A stretch of DNA of 64,000 bases, from positions 2,024,800 through 2,088,799 of the forward strand of contig NC_087388.1 of assembly GCF_963675165.1 (NCBI RefSeq), read 5' to 3'. Of the stretch, positions 59,333 to 64,000 are shown one piece after another; positions within the stretch are counted from its first letter, which is position 1, and each line of letters opens with the position of its first letter. The translations under genes were made by a program, and so were the position numbers. Origin of the DNA: Halichondria panicea. Lineage: Eukaryota; Porifera; Demospongiae; Suberitida; Halichondriidae. Under the pieces are notes generated by a model. That model was not told the origin of the DNA, searched no databases, and worked only from the letters and a program-made list of their open reading frames with translations.

Positions 59333-62300
59333 TCAGTCTTCAAGCTGTAATCGTGCAAGTTCTTGTGGATCAAAGTTATGCATATTAGCCATTTCCGACC
59401 AGGCAGGATGTTCAGCGCCATCCATTTCTGTTGCTACCTGGTTGCAATCTCTGCATTACACTCGCGACATTTGGCCGTTTCCATGGCTCCACCACACTCT
59501 CCAATGCAGTAGAAATGTCCTTGGGGACATTTGAACCAATGGCCTTTTGTTAGACCCATTGCTTCAACAATTTCAAGTTTCTCAGCTTCGGACAAGTTAT
59601 CAACTTGATACTCCTTGCATAGAGTTTGAATAGAGTGCATTATTTCTGTTTCATCATCTGAAGTGATTTTGGGGACCGTAGAATGATCTGTTGTTTTATG
59701 TCTGCTTTCGTGCAGTCTGGATAGTAGTCTCTCAATCAAAACGTGATTATTGGTTGAGATTTTGCCTTCCTTCCTCTCAAGCTTTATCTGGAATTCGGTC
59801 AATCTTGCTAGAAGTGCGAGTCTTCTCATTTCAGCTTCTCCATCTGAAATTTGTTGTTTTGAGAGGTATTCTGAATGTGACACAAATACTTTTAATGTGT
59901 TCAACTGTCGCTTGATAAGCTCAATTCTAACGTCAAATGAATTACTATTGGGTGCTGCGATAACCTCTATTGCCTTGACAATGTGTGGCAATAAGGTGAG
60001 CTGTGCTCTAATGACGTCAGGAAATGGTGTGGGTTTCTCAGAAAATAATTTTTCTTCAATCATGGCGAGTTCATTACTTATGAATAGACAATTAGCAGAA
60101 GTTTCCACCGATACCATAACTTTCTTGAATTCCGCTTTTAATGCTTCTGGATTCAATGTCTTTAATTGCTGCTGCTTAATTGTCTCAATATCTTGTAGGT
60201 AGCATTTAATAGCATTACCATACCTGAGGCATGTCTTTACTGGTGTTGTACACTTAGGGCACTTCTTTATAGAAACCTCTTCACTCTCCATTGACATATA
60301 CGTATCCATAGCAGATACTTCAATAACATGCTTGCAATCTGGTAATAGAACAAATCGAGCATCCTCTTCTTCCTCTGTTCCAAAAAGTGTTTCTGTAACT
60401 ACTAACTAACTGTTGTAGTCATGCCAACCACATCTGCAACCGAAAGATTCATTTCTTCTTTTGCTTTCTGAACATCTGAACAAGCGTCTTTGTATCTCTC
60501 GGAAAGACGTTCCAACAGGTCCCTCTGATACAACATGTAGCTATCTCTCCAATGCAGGTATAATCTCCATTTTGTTTGCATGTTTAAGCTCCATACATCA
60601 ACTATTGTATCAGCTTCGACATTTGTCATTGGATTAGAATTTTACGATAAATGGTATCGTATTTGTCTTTCTCTTTTGTCCTAACTCATTTGGACAACCT
60701 TCCATTCGTCATTTCCTTCGCCAGTCTCTTCAAATCGGAAGTTTGGTCTTTATCTTGAATGGGTAGCTCAAACAAATTCTCGTTGTCTTCATCAACAAAA
60801 CGATCATCTTGAATCCTCTGTACCTCATTGTCCTCGTTTTGTGTACCTGCATTTTTAACAGTTTGAGGAGCTTCCAGTATATTTTCCTCTGCCTGATTTT
60901 CTTGTTGTTTTTCGTCTATCTCTTCTTCCACTCTTTGTACAGCCACTAGATATCGTAAACCGAGCCAAACTTCCATTGGTAATTTTGTTTGGCTTAATGC
61001 TGTAAGCTGAGAATAGTGGTGGTCATATATCACACTGCACTGTAATTGCTCAACTCGTGATCCAGATCTGTATCGTTTGCACTAGGCCATGTAGACAACT
61101 TAGTAAGATTTACTGATGTGGATATCTTCTTGCTTTTCACCTCAATTATTCCTTTAAGGTTAAATACCTGTTTTGGCATGTGTTGCAAATAGGGCGGCGG
61201 TAGCATAGGGTCAAAACTGCATTCAACTATGTACTGTTTAAAAGGCATCATGTGAGTTTCACCGAGGGTACTTACTGTCTGAAGCCGGTTCAAGACATGC
61301 CTATAAGCCTCAAAGTAGGCTACCGATTCAACCATAGTGTACACAGCTTGAGGGTCTAGCTGAAAGCCATTCACAGTTCCTTCAAACTTAACAGTGATGA
61401 TACCTTTTTTCAGCAAGTCGGGTTTTCGATCTGCAACTGTAACAAAAACAATGCTCTCAAAATTATCAGTCGAAAGGCACAAAAGAGATCCATTGATCAA
61501 ACGCTTGGTGTACTCCCAATTTACACCCCTGAGCCCACTTGAATCAAACCAAAGGTCAAAACCAACTTCAGAATTAAGGCAAACTGGTCCACCGAGCATT
61601 ACTCCTTGATACACGTACACTTCTATTCCCTTGGATACTAATGGTGCTTCAACATAGTTTGATATGCCTTCGCGAAGTGGACCTACGAAGTCTTCTCTAA
61701 GCAGCCGGAACTGAACATCAAGATAATGCTCCCATGCAGCTCTCATACTTCCCTTCAACATTATTGGCTCGAAGAACCGGCTTCTTTGAATAGTGGTAGA
61801 TTTCTTCAGGCTTGGGTAGCATTTCAATCGTAGTGAAGTGTTCGAGAGGATCAATGGGGATATCATCCTCATTTACTGCCATCTTTTTGGATTTTTGTCT
61901 AGCTGCATTTAAAGTTTCCTCCTTGTGATCTTGAAATCGTTGTTGGAGCTCATTGACTTCTTCTTGCTTACGTGTGGCAAATGCTTTCTCTTCATCCTCG
62001 CCAAAATTTAACAGACTTTTTATACCATCGCAAAGCGAATAGATCGGGAAAGAATGCACAACACTCGATGGAATTCTCTCAATACAGAATGCGGCTAATC
62101 GTATTATGTGCCCTAGAGCCTGTACATTCTCCTTTCTTGCAGACTGCAATCGCTCACATGCCATTGTTCTGGTGAGTATATCTAACTTAAAAATAAACTG
62201 ATCACATCTACTTCCTAGTCCAAAAATCTAACTAAGCAATAGAGATGCAATGGAGTCTTCCCTGGATTCTACTAGCTTGTATAGAATCTTCACAAAGCAC

Positions 62301-62759
62301 CTTACCAGTTTGGGATCATTCACAGTAGAACAGTTTTTTAATGATGCCAGAAAACCACTATCGTTTTGGCTGATATGTTTCACAAGTGCTTCGTCACCCA
62401 TCTCAGCCATTTCTCGAATCTCTCGAGTGCTAAGATAACCAAACTCTCTGAAGTCAATATTTTTTGGTCGGCTTAATGATTTCGTTAAAGTGCATTTCAG
62501 CTCCTTGGTTTTCTGTTTTTGAGGGTTTGACTTGTTTTCTTTTCCAGCTGCTTTTGTGCTCATTTGGAGTGTCATCTGATATCAGTGCATGAATGCTAGC
62601 ACTTTGAGAAGGTACTTTAAGTCTACGTACAATCACATTGCTTGCACCAGTGGGATTTGTAGTGCCCAAGTTTAGTTTCTGATCTGCTGGGTAAATGTTC
62701 ATCTGCTTACTGTTTTGTGGCCTGTGCATGCCTACGGTTCGGTTTTGCAATTTGGTCAC
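59333..62759 (-). pseudogene. ZNFX1-like gene lacking the helicase core
   Basis: Colinear pieces of NFX1-type zinc-finger protein 1 appear in order: an N-terminal helical part (62233-62575; FGYLSTREIREMAEMG), a 51-nt intron (62182-62232), LGHIIRLAAFCIERIPSSVV and VEGKYES (61718-62181), the YLDVQFRLLREDF...PLREGI region (61030-61755), an acidic VEEEID linker (60686-61033), WRLYLHW to VVGMTTT (60402-60629), then FGTEEEEDARFVLLPDC and a C-terminal RZ-type finger GHWFKCPQGHFYCIGECGGA (59434-60380), and the tail ending ARLQLED (stop 59333). Missing are the Walker A half of the SF1 helicase (expected near 61030), the DEAD/VEEAAE motif, the second RecA lobe and all NFX1 fingers (near 60400). Frameshifts lie near 62540, 61740, 61030 and 59434. 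Family role: antiviral RNA sensing and small-RNA inheritance. This copy should be inactive. Confidence 0.88.
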
Positions 62760-63087
62760 GATGAGACCTCTCGATTGTCTTTTTAACTGGTGCTGAATTC
62801 CTCAGTGTGCCTATGAAGTTAATAAATCAAATTAGTGAGCACATGATTATACCATTAATTGCACGCAACATCAAAGCTATGACAAACCACATGCTTTTAA
62901 ACTGTAAACAGCTCGGAGAGAGCGGTCTAAACAAGTTTGTGAAATTAAACCAACAATTACAAGCATAGAACACGCACATCTACGAAGAATATACACTCCT
63001 ATAGTATCCTCCGTTATACCTTAGGTTACTCTGAGGCATAGCCGAGAGATATGTAACCAATTCAAGGTATGTGTGCTATTTACATGT
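62760..63087. other. Upstream flank of the ZNFX1-like pseudogene
   Basis: Minus-strand coding-like sequence may extend to an acceptor-like CATAG near 62813, but no match is convincing. Otherwise no feature is seen. Confidence 0.35.
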
Positions 63088-63504
63088 CAGTAGAACCTCG
63101 CTAATCCGAATAGAGCCGGATCAGACCCCATCCGAATACATGAAATTTCCAGATTAACGGATGTCATTAGGAAGCTGCTAGCTAGATAGTCTTTTATCTC
63201 AACTTTCTCTCCAATACAGTGAGTCTTGTGAGCTCTTTCTTCGTTTTCTTTGCAGTGGCCATTGTCTTGAGCAGTTTATTATTGCTGATTCAGCAAAGCA
63301 ATGTGCAGCTACTGACAGTGTGAGGGGCTGGAGAGGAGAGATGACGTGGACGTCGAGAGCGGCTGGACGGCTAGACAAAGCAATATGGATTGCGCATGCA
63401 CAGTAGTCTATTCTACTTACAGCCCCTCCTATTTTTCAGTTTGCATTTTGTCCGGATTTGCGAGGTTTCGGATTAAAGGGGTCCGGATTAGCGAGGTTCT
63501 ACTG
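63088..63504. mobile_element. pogo/Tigger-like MITE
   Basis: CAGTAGAACCTCGCTAATCC and its inverted partner GGATTAGCGAGGTTCTACTG are the characteristic ends of pogo/Tigger non-autonomous elements. Internal GTCCGGATT/AATCCGAAT copies lie close to both ends. No transposase frame. The TA duplication is not preserved at the flanks. Confidence 0.82.
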
Positions 63505-64000
63505 CACACATTGACCTATCAAGGCTTATAGCCTTGGAGAGCATGCAGCTTTCAGCTGCATGCATGTCCCTTCTGTTTGCTTGCTTTTTTGTATTACACC
63601 TTGCTATCTGTGCATGCCCTGAGGCAGGCTGTAGGTTCTGTTGCTAAATCAGTAGGCTATGCTACATCTTGGAGCTTCCTACTGTTGTTTGCGAAGGCAA
63701 CATGACCATACGACCATTGTATTGTCTGGCTCAGTTTAAACTAGTGTGCAAGCATTCTCGACCAACGCAATAGAGGGCAAAGCCACAGCTGTGCCGAACT
63801 CAGTCATTGCATGAGACAGCAACAGTTATGGAATAGATTCCGAGTATAAAGCAACGGTATTGTTTTATACTGATGTTTTACAAATGTAAAAACTAACACC
63901 CATGCAATAGATACCAGGCCCAATTTTCTACCCTGGTGTTACAATATACAGGCCGGGAACAAGGCTAATTTTGATTTGTAAACCTTATGATTTCTGTAGG
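63505..64000. other. No gene seen
   Basis: It contains a degenerate ACCAGGCCC...GGCCGGGAACAAGGCTA inverted repeat (63909-63967). Nothing else is supported up to the window end. Confidence 0.5.

Noticed and set aside
59434..60309. Independent 291-aa RZ-finger gene
   Set aside because: Sequence upstream continues the ZNFX1 order and the frame continues, after a shift, to the normal ZNFX1 C terminus at 59333. It is part of one decayed gene.

Overview
The window looks like eukaryotic, metazoan nuclear DNA, most likely from a sponge or another early-branching marine invertebrate (inference; no search was possible). The grounds are GT-AG introns, some only 50-80 nt long, animal domain combinations (ankyrin-Roc-COR-death, Kunitz, a centrosomal coiled-coil protein, a ZNFX1 relative), and intergenic DNA packed with small terminal-inverted-repeat (TIR) elements.

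Layout. Positions 1-3.5 kb hold a seven-copy minisatellite abutting a frameshifted piggyBac-type transposase. Positions 3.5-16.2 kb contain no gene I can support, but many non-autonomous DNA transposons, several nested and with visible target-site duplications (TSDs). Positions 16.26-30.17 kb carry a giant plus-strand gene (gene A, about 4254 aa, three exons): roughly 90-100 ankyrin repeats, a Roc-type GTPase, a COR-like region and two death domains. Two decayed 3' fragments of the same family follow (B, 30.4-32.5 kb; C, 32.7-34.2 kb). Positions 37.6-44.3 kb hold a 14-exon minus-strand gene matching the coiled-coil part of LRRCC1 (CLERC). Positions 46.5-47.4 kb hold a secreted two-Kunitz protease-inhibitor gene. 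Positions 49.6-56.1 kb hold an inverted second ankyrin-Roc-COR-death gene (gene D, minus strand), with one in-frame UAG before its death domains, followed 3' by another decayed fragment (E). A decayed Kunitz copy lies at 58.6 kb. Positions 59.3-62.8 kb hold a ZNFX1-like pseudogene that has lost most of its helicase core.

How the parts relate. Genes A and D and fragments B, C and E form one local family in two opposite-facing groups: each intact head-containing gene is followed by 3'-only remnants. Gene A has grown by repeat recombination: a 1113-bp block is triplicated almost without change, and a second N-terminal head lies mid-protein, as if two tandem paralogues fused. By architecture (related to DAPK1 and ROCO proteins) these should be GTP-regulated death-domain adaptors. 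A role in immunity or cell death is inference. The Kunitz and LRRCC1-like genes lie between the two groups and show no functional link to them.
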